The position numbers were made by a program, and so were the translations under genes. This document shows, piece by piece, positions 25,191 to 32,762 of a stretch of DNA of 64,000 nt (position 1 is its first letter; each line of letters begins with the position of its first letter). The stretch lies in NCBI GenBank assembly GCA_017849455.1, contig JAFIGX010000009.1, forward strand, positions 1-64,000, read 5' to 3'. The notes under the pieces are model-generated. The model was given only the letters and a program-made list of their open reading frames with translations, was not told the DNA's origin and made no database searches. The stretch is from Pseudobacter sp. GTDB taxonomy: Bacteria > Bacteroidota > Bacteroidia > Chitinophagales > Chitinophagaceae.

Positions 25191-26030
25191 TCACGATGGC
25201 TGCACTTCTTCCTCAGTTTTTGGTATTTCAATAGTCACCTTATAATAGGTCTGTGACATATCCTTCTCGAAATAGATCCGGCCGTGTAATAATTTGAGAC
25301 GGCTCTGGATATTTTTCAGTCCCAGTCCTACATTGCTTTTATTCAGTTTTTCAAAATCCGTTTGAGTGATCCCGCGTCCATCGTGGTGAAGGCGTATATA
25401 CAATTTCGTGCCTCCCAGGTTTTGGGTGAGGTGAATGAAGCTGGCGTTACTGTGTTTGAGGATATTATTCACCAATTCCTGGATCACGCGGAAAATAATG
25501 AGTTCCTGGTCGGGGTGAAGGCGGTCCCGGTAATCGTGAAAGCGGCAACTGGCGTTCATGCTGCCCGATCCGCTGATCTTCTGGAAGAGGTCATTCACGG
25601 CAGATTCCAGCCCGAAATTCTTGAGGGTAGGGGGCATCAGGCTATGGGAGATATTACGGATAAGCTGGATGGTATCATCGATGATCTGTTTGGCGTTGTA
25701 AATGCTTTGGAGCTGTGTGGTCTTATCGAGGTTAACGAGGTTCTCGTTGAGATAGAGACGGGCAGTGGCCAGGAGTGGCCCGGCATCGTCGTGAAGGTCT
25801 GCGGCGATGCGTTGGCGTTCTTCTTCCTGGAGGCGGATAGAGGCGTTCAGGAGCATTTTTTGTTGCTCCTGTTCCAAACGTTGAAGCTGCATCTGGTATC
25901 GTATCACCTTACGTTGGTGGAAGATGATGAATACGATAAGGCCGATAGTCAAAGCCAGCATGCCCACGGTACCGAAGAACAGTACGAGGGAAACAGGACT
26001 ACCGGGGCTACTAATTTGCAGGAACAGCAT
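25191..26030 (-). CDS. HisKA_3-type sensor histidine kinase
   Basis: 279 aa. One transmembrane helix (about 14-38) is followed by a coiled-coil linker (44-72). The H-box RQRIAADLHDDAG has H80. The HATPase_c domain has N-box IQELVNNILKHS and G-box GLGLKNIQSRLKLLHG. There is almost no extracytoplasmic sensor (about 13 residues), so sensing probably depends on a partner. The gene for a seven-helix protein lies 30 nt upstream and ends just before it. The cognate regulator at 24408 is downstream. Confidence 0.92.
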   Translation of the reverse strand: MLFLQISSPGSPVSLVLFFGTVGMLALTIGLIVFIIFHQRKVIRYQMQLQRLEQEQQKMLLNASIRLQEEERQRIAADLHDDAGPLLATARLYLNENLVNLDKTTQLQSIYNAKQIIDDTIQLIRNISHSLMPPTLKNFGLESAVNDLFQKISGSGSMNASCRFHDYRDRLHPDQELIIFRVIQELVNNILKHSNASFIHLTQNLGGTKLYIRLHHDGRGITQTDFEKLNKSNVGLGLKNIQSRLKLLHGRIYFEKDMSQTYYKVTIEIPKTEEEVQPS

Positions 26031-26060
26031 GTGTATTTAATCGGGTTTGGGCATACAATG

Positions 26061-26774
26061 TTAAAAACGTTTTTCCAATATATTTTCAAAATGAGGATAA
26101 GAATTCGGCGAATACTCATTCTGTTTATTCTTAATCAATAGCCCGATCGAGAAAAAAACGTTTTTAAGGATTAGGAACAGGTTATTGATAATGGTATAGT
26201 TCTCACTGAAGGCCGGGTCGTCGAAATAGGATTCGGCGAAGATGAACAGGAAAAAAGTGCCTGTATAATAGATCAGGAAGCTGGTAACGATCCAGAATTT
26301 ATCGAGGGTATAGATAAAGAAAACCCTGGGTGTTTTGATCTGTTCGAACAGGTAAAAGATCGAGAAAATGATGATCAGTGTGGCTTCTATGGCAGAGGGT
26401 ATCGAATCGAATGATTGTGGTGGTGAGATAAGATAGTCGTAAATGGCATAACCTACAAACAGGACGTAGGTGACGATGATGATCTTGCGCATGGCCCGGG
26501 AAACCAGGTTGCGATAGAAAAAGTATACGATCAGGGAATAACCGATAACGGTGAAAAATCTATAAAGGATATAATCGTAGGCGTGGAGGGAGGTAGACCA
26601 ATCGGAACTGATGAACAGGTTATTCAGGAAAGAGTAAATATTCAAAAAAAATAAAACCCACAACCCTTTATCTTTATGCTTTGAAGTGGCTAAAAGAAAG
26701 AGGATTGCAGGTAATATATCGGAATAGATAGTTAAATAATCAAATATTACGTTCAATATTGATAATTTAATCAA
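26061..26774 (-). CDS. Seven-helix membrane protein upstream of histidine kinase
   Basis: 237 aa, about seven hydrophobic segments and a charged C-terminal tail (about 212-237). It is a distant paralogue of the protein at 23652-24347 in helices five to seven. The only reasonable start in frame is TTG at 26774, since no ATG occurs before the reading frame closes upstream. It lies 30 nt before the sensor-poor kinase at 25191 on the same strand. A split sensor, with this protein as input and the kinase as transmitter, is an inference. Base composition is AT-richer than the neighbouring genes. Confidence 0.6.
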   Translation of the reverse strand: MIKLSILNVIFDYLTIYSDILPAILFLLATSKHKDKGLWVLFFLNIYSFLNNLFISSDWSTSLHAYDYILYRFFTVIGYSLIVYFFYRNLVSRAMRKIIIVTYVLFVGYAIYDYLISPPQSFDSIPSAIEATLIIIFSIFYLFEQIKTPRVFFIYTLDKFWIVTSFLIYYTGTFFLFIFAESYFDDPAFSENYTIINNLFLILKNVFFSIGLLIKNKQNEYSPNSYPHFENILEKRF

Positions 26775-26796
26775 ATATAGAAAGTAATATTAAGAA

Positions 26797-26817
26797 TTAA
26801 AAGAGGAATCTCTCTTT
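26797..26817 (-). terminator. Possible weak terminator after the 135-aa gene
   Basis: AAAGAG (26800-26805) and CTCTTT (26812-26817) form a 6-bp stem. On the minus strand TTTTAATT follows. It would separate the 135-aa gene from the membrane-kinase operon. Confidence 0.35.
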
Positions 26818-26834
26818 GAGAATCAAGTACTTAC

Positions 26835-27242
26835 TTATACGAAATCCCACCAGAAGTCCTCGTCGAGTCCACCGGTATCGGGAAGTGGATTCGGGTTAAC
26901 GGTCGGTCTTCTCACTTTGTCGGCAACGATCCCTTTTTCAGTGACCATGGTACCTTCGGTATTTACGCAGGTATATTCCAGGATAGTCTTACCATCTTGA
27001 TCCAAACCGATATAAACCAGGGTTTTTTCGCCCATTTCGTTGTAAGCGTTGTAGAATTGGATGCCTACACAGCCCGGTTGAGCTAAGATCTGATCGATGA
27101 TGTTACGTCCGATTACATAAGCATGTACATCCTGGGGATTGGCCACTTGGTAATCCTTAACCATTTGAGCGCCGAGCTCATGACCGATCTCCTCACCAAT
27201 TGACATGATGTCGCGTTTAGTGATGAGTTCGTGTTGCATCAT
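26835..27242 (-). CDS. Unrecognised 135-aa protein in the signalling island
   Basis: 135 aa, soluble, no signal peptide. Two adjacent ATGs (27242, 27239) are possible starts. The middle (about 18-95) looks like a compact alpha/beta fold: IGEEIGHELGAQMVKDYQ, then PQDVHAYVIGRNIIDQILAQ, then GCVGIQFYNAYNEMG and KTLVYIGLDQDGKTILE. The C-terminus is Pro/Asn-rich and ends GGLDEDFWWDFV. I do not recognise the family. It is the first gene downstream, on the minus strand, of a 1-kb regulatory stretch with two TTTACGAG sites and a TTTTAC-N4-GTAAAA palindrome 130-215 nt away. It may be a target of the local regulators. Confidence 0.7.
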   Translation of the reverse strand: MMQHELITKRDIMSIGEEIGHELGAQMVKDYQVANPQDVHAYVIGRNIIDQILAQPGCVGIQFYNAYNEMGEKTLVYIGLDQDGKTILEYTCVNTEGTMVTEKGIVADKVRRPTVNPNPLPDTGGLDEDFWWDFV

Positions 27243-27373
27243 AGTAGTAAGTTTTTAGAGGTTTAGAATAGTAGTTCTGAACCCCAAAAAACCTTCAAAA
27301 AAAAAAGGTGAGCAACAGGTAGCACAGATGGGCAAAATGGATTAAATTGCCTGCGATTCAGTATGGTAGTGGG

Positions 27374-27456
27374 TTTACGAGCAAATTGTGAGTAGGTTTA
27401 CGAGAGGAGATTGGGTAAAAATTCCCTTTTGATTTAGTATTTTTACTATCGTAAAA
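27374..27456. promoter_or_regulatory. Cluster of TTTACGA / TCGTAAA sites
   Basis: TTTACGAG occurs at 27374-27381 and 27397-27404 (23-nt period). The 16-bp palindrome TTTTAC-TATC-GTAAAA lies at 27441-27456. Further TCGTAAAA copies are at 27921-27928, 32516-32523 and 32539-32546. An exact 8-mer is expected about once in 65 kb per strand, so this density is unlikely to be chance. It is a candidate binding site for one of the LuxR-type regulators. Confidence 0.55.
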
Positions 27457-27715
27457 CTCGCAAGATGGTGTGAAAAACTTACTAATCACCTGTGAAGTTA
27501 TTCACAGTCGCCATGAATATGTGGATAATTCATTCTCAGTAGTTACCGGATCTTAAAAACGGAGCTGCCAGGAAAAAAAAGCACAGGATAGGTCATGGTT
27601 CAGCCTTTTCAAGATAATTTTACCAGAAAAAGTGATTCAATCAGTCTTTCAGCGGATGGGGATCAGGAGGGGGTAGGATCTGGATTTGCCGACCGGTTTT
27701 ACAAAGAATAAAAGA

Positions 27716-27930
27716 AAGGAAGAAGTTGACTGATATTGGATTTGACGTGGCTTTCACAAGATAGTTGGAAATTATTTTCTGGACGGTAACTCTGGACATT
27801 GGATAATTAAGAGGTTGCCTATCCTTATCAATCAACTTCGACAACAAATATAATGTGGTGCAGGACAGGGGGCAAGAGCAGATTTGCGCTTTTTTCACTG
27901 TTCAGTAAATACCCGTACTCTCGTAAAAAT
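27716..27930 (+). repeat. Duplicated ~200-nt element, copy 1 (candidate structured RNA)
   Basis: It aligns end to end with 32320-32525 in the same orientation at roughly 70% identity by eye. Shared blocks include TTCTGGACGGT, GGACATTGGAT, GAGGTTGC, ATCAACTT and AAGAGCAGATTTGC. Closing arms GTTGACTGAT (27725-27734) and ATCAATCAAC (27827-27836) can pair. A terminator-like hairpin AGAGCA-GATT-TGCGCT with a T run lies at 27875-27895. It sits upstream of the regulator gene at 28316. Confidence 0.6.
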
Positions 27931-28089
27931 TCCAGTTTCGGGCTGAGGGAAAAGCCCGATCCATTCCGATAAACGAACTATCCATTGTAGCCAAAGGGAA
28001 ATAACCGGCCAGGTTAATAACCCTCCTGGAAATAGGCCAGGCCTGATCGTAGCAACCAGGAAAGAGACCGTTGGCAATGGGTGTTATTA

Positions 28090-28109
28090 CGATATATATG
28101 CATATATCG
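28090..28109. promoter_or_regulatory. 20-bp near-palindrome upstream of response regulator
   Basis: CGATATAT and ATATATCG are perfect 8-bp arms around ATGC, 206 nt before the start of the regulator at 28316. It is a candidate operator with no known match. Confidence 0.35.
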
Positions 28110-28315
28110 GTTAAAGATCAGATAAAGTGTAGTGCATTTTTGACAGTTGTGCAGGGCATCCGTGGAAAAGAAGGATGCAGCCTGGTCCCGGAAATACGCC
28201 GGTCGCCCAGGAGCAGGCGATTGGCCCATTATTCCGGTCCCGGGGTGATAGATCGATCACTGATCAATTGAAAGCAACACAATAACCCAACCAAAAAGCG
28301 AAACCCGCCCACACT

Positions 28316-28975
28316 ATGAGCGCTGAACTGGTAATCAAAGTATCCATTGCCGACGATCACAAGATTTTCCGTGATGGTATTAAAATGGCTCTAAAAGGCA
28401 AGGAGTACCTGAAGATCCTCTGGGAGGCTGAGGATGGAAAGGACCTGATGCACAAGATGAAGATCAAAAAGCCCGATGTACTCCTCATGGATATCCGCAT
28501 GCCTGAGGTGGATGGTGTGAATGCCATCGGGATCCTCCGCAAGGAATACAGTGATGTAAAGATCGTTGTGCTTACCATGTACGACGACCAGGAGATGATC
28601 ACCAAAATGATGGAAATGGGCGCCAATGCCTATCTCACCAAGACCTCGGACCCTGAGGAGATCTACCAGGCCATCCTTGCCTGTATGAATGACGACTTCT
28701 ACTTCAACGACCTGGTCAATAAAGCCGTACTGTCTAAGCTGCAAACCAAGAAGCAGGTCCGGCAATTCTATCCCAATCCCATCAAATTCTCTGAAAAGGA
28801 GATCCGCATTTTAAAATTGCTGGCTGAGGATAAGACCACGGAAGAAATTTCCAAGGAAGTATATCTCAGTCCGCGTACGGTGGAGACCATCCGCCAGAAC
28901 ATGAAATCTAAGGTAGGCGCCAAAACCATTGCCGGGCTCATCATGTACGGCATGAGGAATAAACTGATCGATTGA
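28316..28975 (+). CDS. Orphan NarL/LuxR-type response regulator
   Basis: 219 aa. The receiver domain has D13-D14, phosphorylation site D59 (VLLMDIRMP), T87 and K109. The LuxR-type helix-turn-helix (about 153-215) includes KTTEEISKEVYLSPRTVETI. No histidine kinase is adjacent, so the partner is elsewhere or shared with the kinases at 25191 or 30136. It is closest in this window to the regulator at 32763. Both lie downstream of a copy of the same duplicated intergenic element, which suggests duplication of gene plus upstream DNA. Confidence 0.93.
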   Translation: MSAELVIKVSIADDHKIFRDGIKMALKGKEYLKILWEAEDGKDLMHKMKIKKPDVLLMDIRMPEVDGVNAIGILRKEYSDVKIVVLTMYDDQEMITKMMEMGANAYLTKTSDPEEIYQAILACMNDDFYFNDLVNKAVLSKLQTKKQVRQFYPNPIKFSEKEIRILKLLAEDKTTEEISKEVYLSPRTVETIRQNMKSKVGAKTIAGLIMYGMRNKLID

Positions 28976-29118
28976 GCACCAAAGAAAACCGTTCGTATTT
29001 GATCGAAGCTTTTACCTGATCCATCTTACTGCACAACAGCTCAAAAGAAAGGTATTGCTCCTGAGAGGAATCTTCTGTCTTTTCAAGGAATTACCCAATC
29101 GGGCCTTCGTATCCGCTT

Positions 29119-29244
29119 TGTGTTTGCATCTGAAAGCCAGGAATAATTGAAAGCTAATCACAACTAACTGTTAAGGCAACAATGGCAACAAAAATCAAGT
29201 TGTGCGAGAACTAAGTTACTCTTTAATTGAAAGCTAATCACAAC
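29119..29244 (-). CRISPR. Relic CRISPR-like pair of repeats, no cas genes
   Basis: Read on the minus strand, a 46-nt unit runs from 29244 to 29199. It begins GTTGTGATTAGCTTTCAATT and ends TCTCGCACAAC, with terminal GTTGTG/CACAAC symmetry. After a 34-nt spacer (29198-29165) a second copy starts at 29164: its first 21 nt are identical, then it decays. Length, termini and the TTTCAATTA core resemble the 46-47-nt repeats of Bacteroidota type II-C systems. A decayed far-end repeat is normal for array ends. No cas gene is in the window. Confidence 0.5.
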
Positions 29245-29283
29245 ATCACAGCATCACAGCAGAAAATCCGGATGAACTTTCAG

Positions 29284-29310
29284 AGATAAAATCCCCGATA
29301 GGACTACCGG
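29284..29310 (-). terminator. Probable terminator of the kinase-regulator pair
   Basis: TCCCCG (29289-29294) pairs with CGGGGA (29305-29310). On the minus strand the stem is followed by TTTTATC. It lies 156 nt beyond the stop of the regulator at 29466. Confidence 0.5.
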
Positions 29311-29465
29311 GGACGTACTAATCGAATCTTAAACGCGCTAAACCTTATCCTATGAATACGGGGACAAGCGAACTAAATCAGCCTTGTCGCCGGATCAAAG
29401 ATAACGGGGATGGTTAGTGGAGAAATGAGAAAAAACACAATAATTTTGGTTATTTTTCTCGTCGG

Positions 29466-30125
29466 TTACAGGACCACCAACCCCGACCGGATAGCGAACA
29501 TGGCCAGCCCGATCCGGCTTTGCGCATCCAGTCTCGTAAAGAGATTGTCACGCAGCATATCCACCGCACGAGGGCTCATGTGCAGGGATTGTGCGATCTC
29601 CTTATAGGTCATGTCCGAACAGGTCATCTGGAGAAAACGGACCTCCGTATCGTTCAGGATATTTTTTCTCAATTCATTATCGTCCCCGCTTTTCCTGAGC
29701 AGGTTGATCAGTTTCCGTGTTACCGAATCCGACGAATAATAACCTGAGCGCATCACCGACTGGATAGCTGTTTTCAACTCCAGGGGATGTATATCTTTTT
29801 TGAGAAATCCTTTTACACCGGCTTGCAGGAGCCTGATCAGGGCAGGCTCCGAATCGTACATCGTAAGCATCAGCACATGCACCTCCGGGTAATTGTCGCG
29901 CAACCACCTCGTGGTCTCATAACCATCCATAACGGGCATGTTCAGGTCCATCAGAACAAGGTCAGGGACCTTGCCAACATGGATGGCATCGATGATCTCC
30001 TGTCCATTCCCCGCCTCAAAAATGACGGTACAATCCTCGAATGAATTGATCAGTACGGCCAATGCGGTCCGGAGCAATTGGTGATCATCTGCCAGTGCGA
30101 TCTTAATGGGAGTAAGTTCGTTCAT
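29466..30125 (-). CDS. NarL/LuxR-type response regulator
   Basis: 219 aa. The receiver has D13-D14, phosphorylation site D60 (LVLMDLNMP), T88 and K109/K110. The helix-turn-helix (about 155-215) includes MTYKEIAQSLHMSPRAVDML. The gene follows the kinase at 30136 by 10 nt on the same strand, so the two are a cognate pair. The recognition region differs from the other three regulators (RAVDMLRDN versus RTVEAI/RTVETI), which suggests different DNA targets. Confidence 0.93.
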   Translation of the reverse strand: MNELTPIKIALADDHQLLRTALAVLINSFEDCTVIFEAGNGQEIIDAIHVGKVPDLVLMDLNMPVMDGYETTRWLRDNYPEVHVLMLTMYDSEPALIRLLQAGVKGFLKKDIHPLELKTAIQSVMRSGYYSSDSVTRKLINLLRKSGDDNELRKNILNDTEVRFLQMTCSDMTYKEIAQSLHMSPRAVDMLRDNLFTRLDAQSRIGLAMFAIRSGLVVL

Positions 30126-30135
30126 GGGTTTTTCT

Positions 30136-30900
30136 TTAATAAGGTATTATCAACTGCACCGTGGTGCCACCTGATGGCGCTTCCAGGATGGTGCAACAAC
30201 CGTTCAGCAGTTCGGCCCGGTTCCTCATATTCAGCAGCCCGGAGCTACTGTTCTCTTGTTCCTGCCCTGGCCTGAAGCCGTTACCATCGTCCGTTACCTG
30301 CATGAGCAAAGCCTGTTCGCCGTAGGCAAGCGATACATCGATCGTCCTTGCATGGGCATGCCTGATCACATTGTTGAGCGCTTCCTGCGCAATGCGGAGT
30401 ATTATCAATTCCTCTTGTGGGTCCAGGAAAACAGGTTCGCCACTGATCGTGTAATTGACCGAGTACAGGTCGAGCTTCTTCAGTTTCCGGACCTCCTTTT
30501 CCAGGGCTTTGATCAGGCCCTGCTCGGCGATCACATCAGCATTAAGACTTCTCGATATATCGCGGAGATCGTCGATGGCCTGGCTAACCAGTGCCAGGGC
30601 GGCCTGCACTTTTTCGTGGTCATGTAAGGGATTTTCGGGGCTGAGGGTATTGAGATTGAGCTTGGCCAACGTAAGCCCAAGGCCGATATTATCATGGATC
30701 TCCCGGGCAATATGCCGGAATGTTTGCTCCTGGATCTCCAGGCGTATCTTCAACATTCTTCTTTCAGCTTCTGCTTGTTGTAATTCCAGGTCGCGCCTGA
30801 ATATCTCCTGCTTTTGACGATGCCTGAAAAGTATGCTGATGATGAACGCGATCAGGAATAAACTAAAAGTGGTGGCAATCAATATAAAGACTGTGAACAT
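30136..30900 (-). CDS. HisKA_3-type sensor histidine kinase
   Basis: 254 aa. One N-terminal membrane helix (3-25), a coiled-coil (30-58), an H-box HIAREIHDNIGLGL with H69, an N-box-like block IIRIAQEALNNVIRHAHA and a G-box GLLNMRNRAELLNG. There is almost no extracytoplasmic part, as in the kinase at 25191, so the signal is likely sensed within or next to the membrane. It is transcribed with the regulator at 29466 (10-nt gap). The barstar gene upstream ends 40 nt before it on the same strand. Confidence 0.92.
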   Translation of the reverse strand: MFTVFILIATTFSLFLIAFIISILFRHRQKQEIFRRDLELQQAEAERRMLKIRLEIQEQTFRHIAREIHDNIGLGLTLAKLNLNTLSPENPLHDHEKVQAALALVSQAIDDLRDISRSLNADVIAEQGLIKALEKEVRKLKKLDLYSVNYTISGEPVFLDPQEELIILRIAQEALNNVIRHAHARTIDVSLAYGEQALLMQVTDDGNGFRPGQEQENSSSGLLNMRNRAELLNGCCTILEAPSGGTTVQLIIPY

Positions 30901-30940
30901 TCATTTTTCTTATGGTTCAGCGGCCGCTGAAACAAGATAG

Positions 30941-31348
30941 CTATTCTTCATGGTCCAGCAGTAACTTGAATACTATCCCTTCTTTTTCCCATTGGTCCGC
31001 GGCATTCAGAAAGATAGCGGTAAAAGTATCATACTCACTGCCCAACGACTGCTGTAATTTTTTCGCATGAATGATGCCAAAAATATAACCACTGGCAGGC
31101 GCAAACGAAAAATCCCGCAGGCACTCTTCCAATGCATCCCAGTTGAAGCCGAAATAGTCCGGTAGCTCGCATGTGGCGCTCATTGTTTCAAGAAAGCCCT
31201 TTTTATCCGGGACCTGGTCAGCGTTGATGATATAGCATTTGAAACCCATCAGGGAGGCTATCTCATAGAGTACGGGAAGGTCTTGTTGCAAAGAGGGCCA
31301 ACTAAGCACGCCATTGCCCGGTAATGTGAAAATAGTTGTTGTGTCCAT
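30941..31348 (-). CDS. Barstar-like ribonuclease inhibitor, orphan
   Basis: 135 aa. The barstar family (PF01337) signature is clear: LPDYFGFNWDALEECLRD (about 61-78), after a strand-helix start (CYIINADQVPDKKGFLETM). Barstar blocks the barnase active site. No barnase or other ribonuclease toxin is encoded within this window. It may be an immunity gene for toxins of neighbours or have been recruited for another role. It is on the same strand as, and 40 nt before, the kinase at 30136, so it may be co-transcribed with the two-component pair. Confidence 0.82.
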   Translation of the reverse strand: MDTTTIFTLPGNGVLSWPSLQQDLPVLYEIASLMGFKCYIINADQVPDKKGFLETMSATCELPDYFGFNWDALEECLRDFSFAPASGYIFGIIHAKKLQQSLGSEYDTFTAIFLNAADQWEKEGIVFKLLLDHEE

Positions 31349-32762
31349 GGAATAATTTTTTTCTGACTATTACAAAGGCTTAGTGATGGTCTACGGTGAA
31401 CAGGGCAGGGATATGGCAGCCATCACCCACCGCATGGAGCCTGTTTCGCTGGCGCCGGGAGCAGGGATTATGTATTCCCAAAGATAATTCCATCGCCTTT
31501 GGAAATTGGCGTTCCTGTATCCCTTTTTCACCTGTGGTTGGAGGTAAGTTCCTGGTTGGCTGTTCCGCCAGCCAGGGCCCGCCCTTTGTTTCCGTGAATG
31601 GGTTCCGGTGGGCAGTCGGGAAGGAATTGTGCAGGTGATCATTGTGAGGCTGTTCTCCGTGAAGGTCTGGCAGGAGCGGCGGTTGGCGCCTCCTGCTCAT
31701 CGCAGGCCGAATGTCCTGCTCTGCCCACTGTAGAGTGGTAGTTATTGACAAGAGGAATGATATCACCACATTGAAGTGGTTGAACCCAGGATGTACAAGC
31801 ATCAGGATAAGCAGAATTAAGTGTTAATAGAATCTTCCGTTCAGGCTTGCTTCGATGGAGCGGCCTATTGACGGGATGGCCAAAAGTAGATGGGAAGGGG
31901 ATCAGCGGGAGGTGGAAAAGCACATTTCTTATGTTTTTTTTCCCAAGACCCATTCGAAAAAATCCTAATTCATGAATTGGACCTGAAATGCTCTCTGTGC
32001 AGGAAAGAATGGTATAACAGGTAAGCGAAGCGGTTGAAAATGCCGTCTCCCGGATAACCCGTTATTCGTGTTTTTTACCAGCCGGGCCGGACAAAAAAAC
32101 AATGGCATCCCCGCCATTGGGAGTGAGGTCAAAATACCTGAAAATCGGAGGATTTAATAGTCATGAGCCGGTTCAGCCAGAAGAAGAAAACCGAAAAAAA
32201 ATAACATCCAGCCATAGGCTTTGAGATCGGGAACCGCATGCGAAGGAATGGAAGACTTATATGGAACTTTTGGAACAACTTATTGATAATGATCAGATGA
32301 GGAAGGAGAATCGGAGAAAAGAAAGTTGATTGACATTGGATTTTGCTGGTTTCATAGAATATTAGAATTCTTTCTGGACGGTTATTATAAGGACATTGGA
32401 TGGTGTGAGGTTGCTAATCCTCGTCAATCAACTTCTCAACAAAAATACTTGTGGAAAACTATGTGCACAAGAGCAGATTTGCTCCATTTTAAAATTTCAG
32501 TATTTACTGCTGCTATCGTAAAACGCCTAGTTTTATGCTCGTAAAATCACATATTTTTTACGTAATCCCCCTGTTTATAAATAGTTTCCTGTATATTCCG
32601 AAATAGTATAATTTCGTAATTCTGCTATAGTATTTGTCACGAAAAATTATCATTTTGGGTACTGATTCAAATGGCCTCAGACCCTTGTACGACTCGTTGC
32701 CAGGAACCTGTCTTGTGATGTACGTTCAAACTATGAAGTAATTAAAATACAATAGAACCCGT
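31349..32762. other. 1.4-kb non-coding stretch
   Basis: No convincing gene. The first 600 nt have higher GC and several ORFs of 60-140 codons on both strands, none with recognisable protein character. One strong hairpin (GCAGGAG 31670-31676 with CTCCTGC 31690-31696) is present. The rest is AT-rich and carries copy 2 of the duplicated element and two TCGTAAAA sites just before the regulator at 32763. A decayed gene in 31380-31960 cannot be excluded. Confidence 0.5.
32320..32525 (+). repeat. Duplicated ~200-nt element, copy 2 (candidate structured RNA)
   Basis: This is the partner of 27716-27930. Closing arms GTTGATTGAC (32325-32334) and GTCAATCAAC (32423-32432) pair perfectly. The last pair is C-G here and T-A in copy 1, a compensating change. 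The hairpin GAGCA-GATT-TGCTC lies at 32471-32484. The element ends with a TCGTAAAA site (32516-32523), and another follows at 32539-32546. The regulator gene starts 238 nt later. Confidence 0.6.

Larger units (their letters stand above)
27243..28315. other. 1.07-kb AT-rich non-coding regulatory stretch
   Basis: It lies between the divergently transcribed 135-aa gene and the response regulator at 28316. No ORF has coding character. It holds three TCGTAAAA-type sites (27374-27456), copy 1 of a duplicated element with a fourth site (27716-27930), and a 20-bp near-palindrome CGATATAT-ATGC-ATATATCG (28090-28109). Confidence 0.6.
28976..29465. other. Non-coding gap with CRISPR-like repeats and a terminator
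   Basis: 490 nt between the two regulators. It contains a CRISPR-repeat-like pair (29119-29244) and a hairpin that fits a minus-strand terminator (29284-29310). No gene was found. Confidence 0.5.

Noticed and set aside
27641..27898. 85-codon minus-strand ORF over the duplicated element
   Set aside because: The second copy of the element does not keep the frame, so coding is unlikely. The conservation is at the DNA or RNA level.
30941..31348. Barnase-barstar toxin pair
   Set aside because: No ribonuclease-like gene is encoded on either side within the window.
31380..31802. 140-codon minus-strand ORF and overlapping frames
   Set aside because: Composition is Pro/His/Arg-rich with no motif, and all six frames look alike. 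Noted only as a possible decayed gene.
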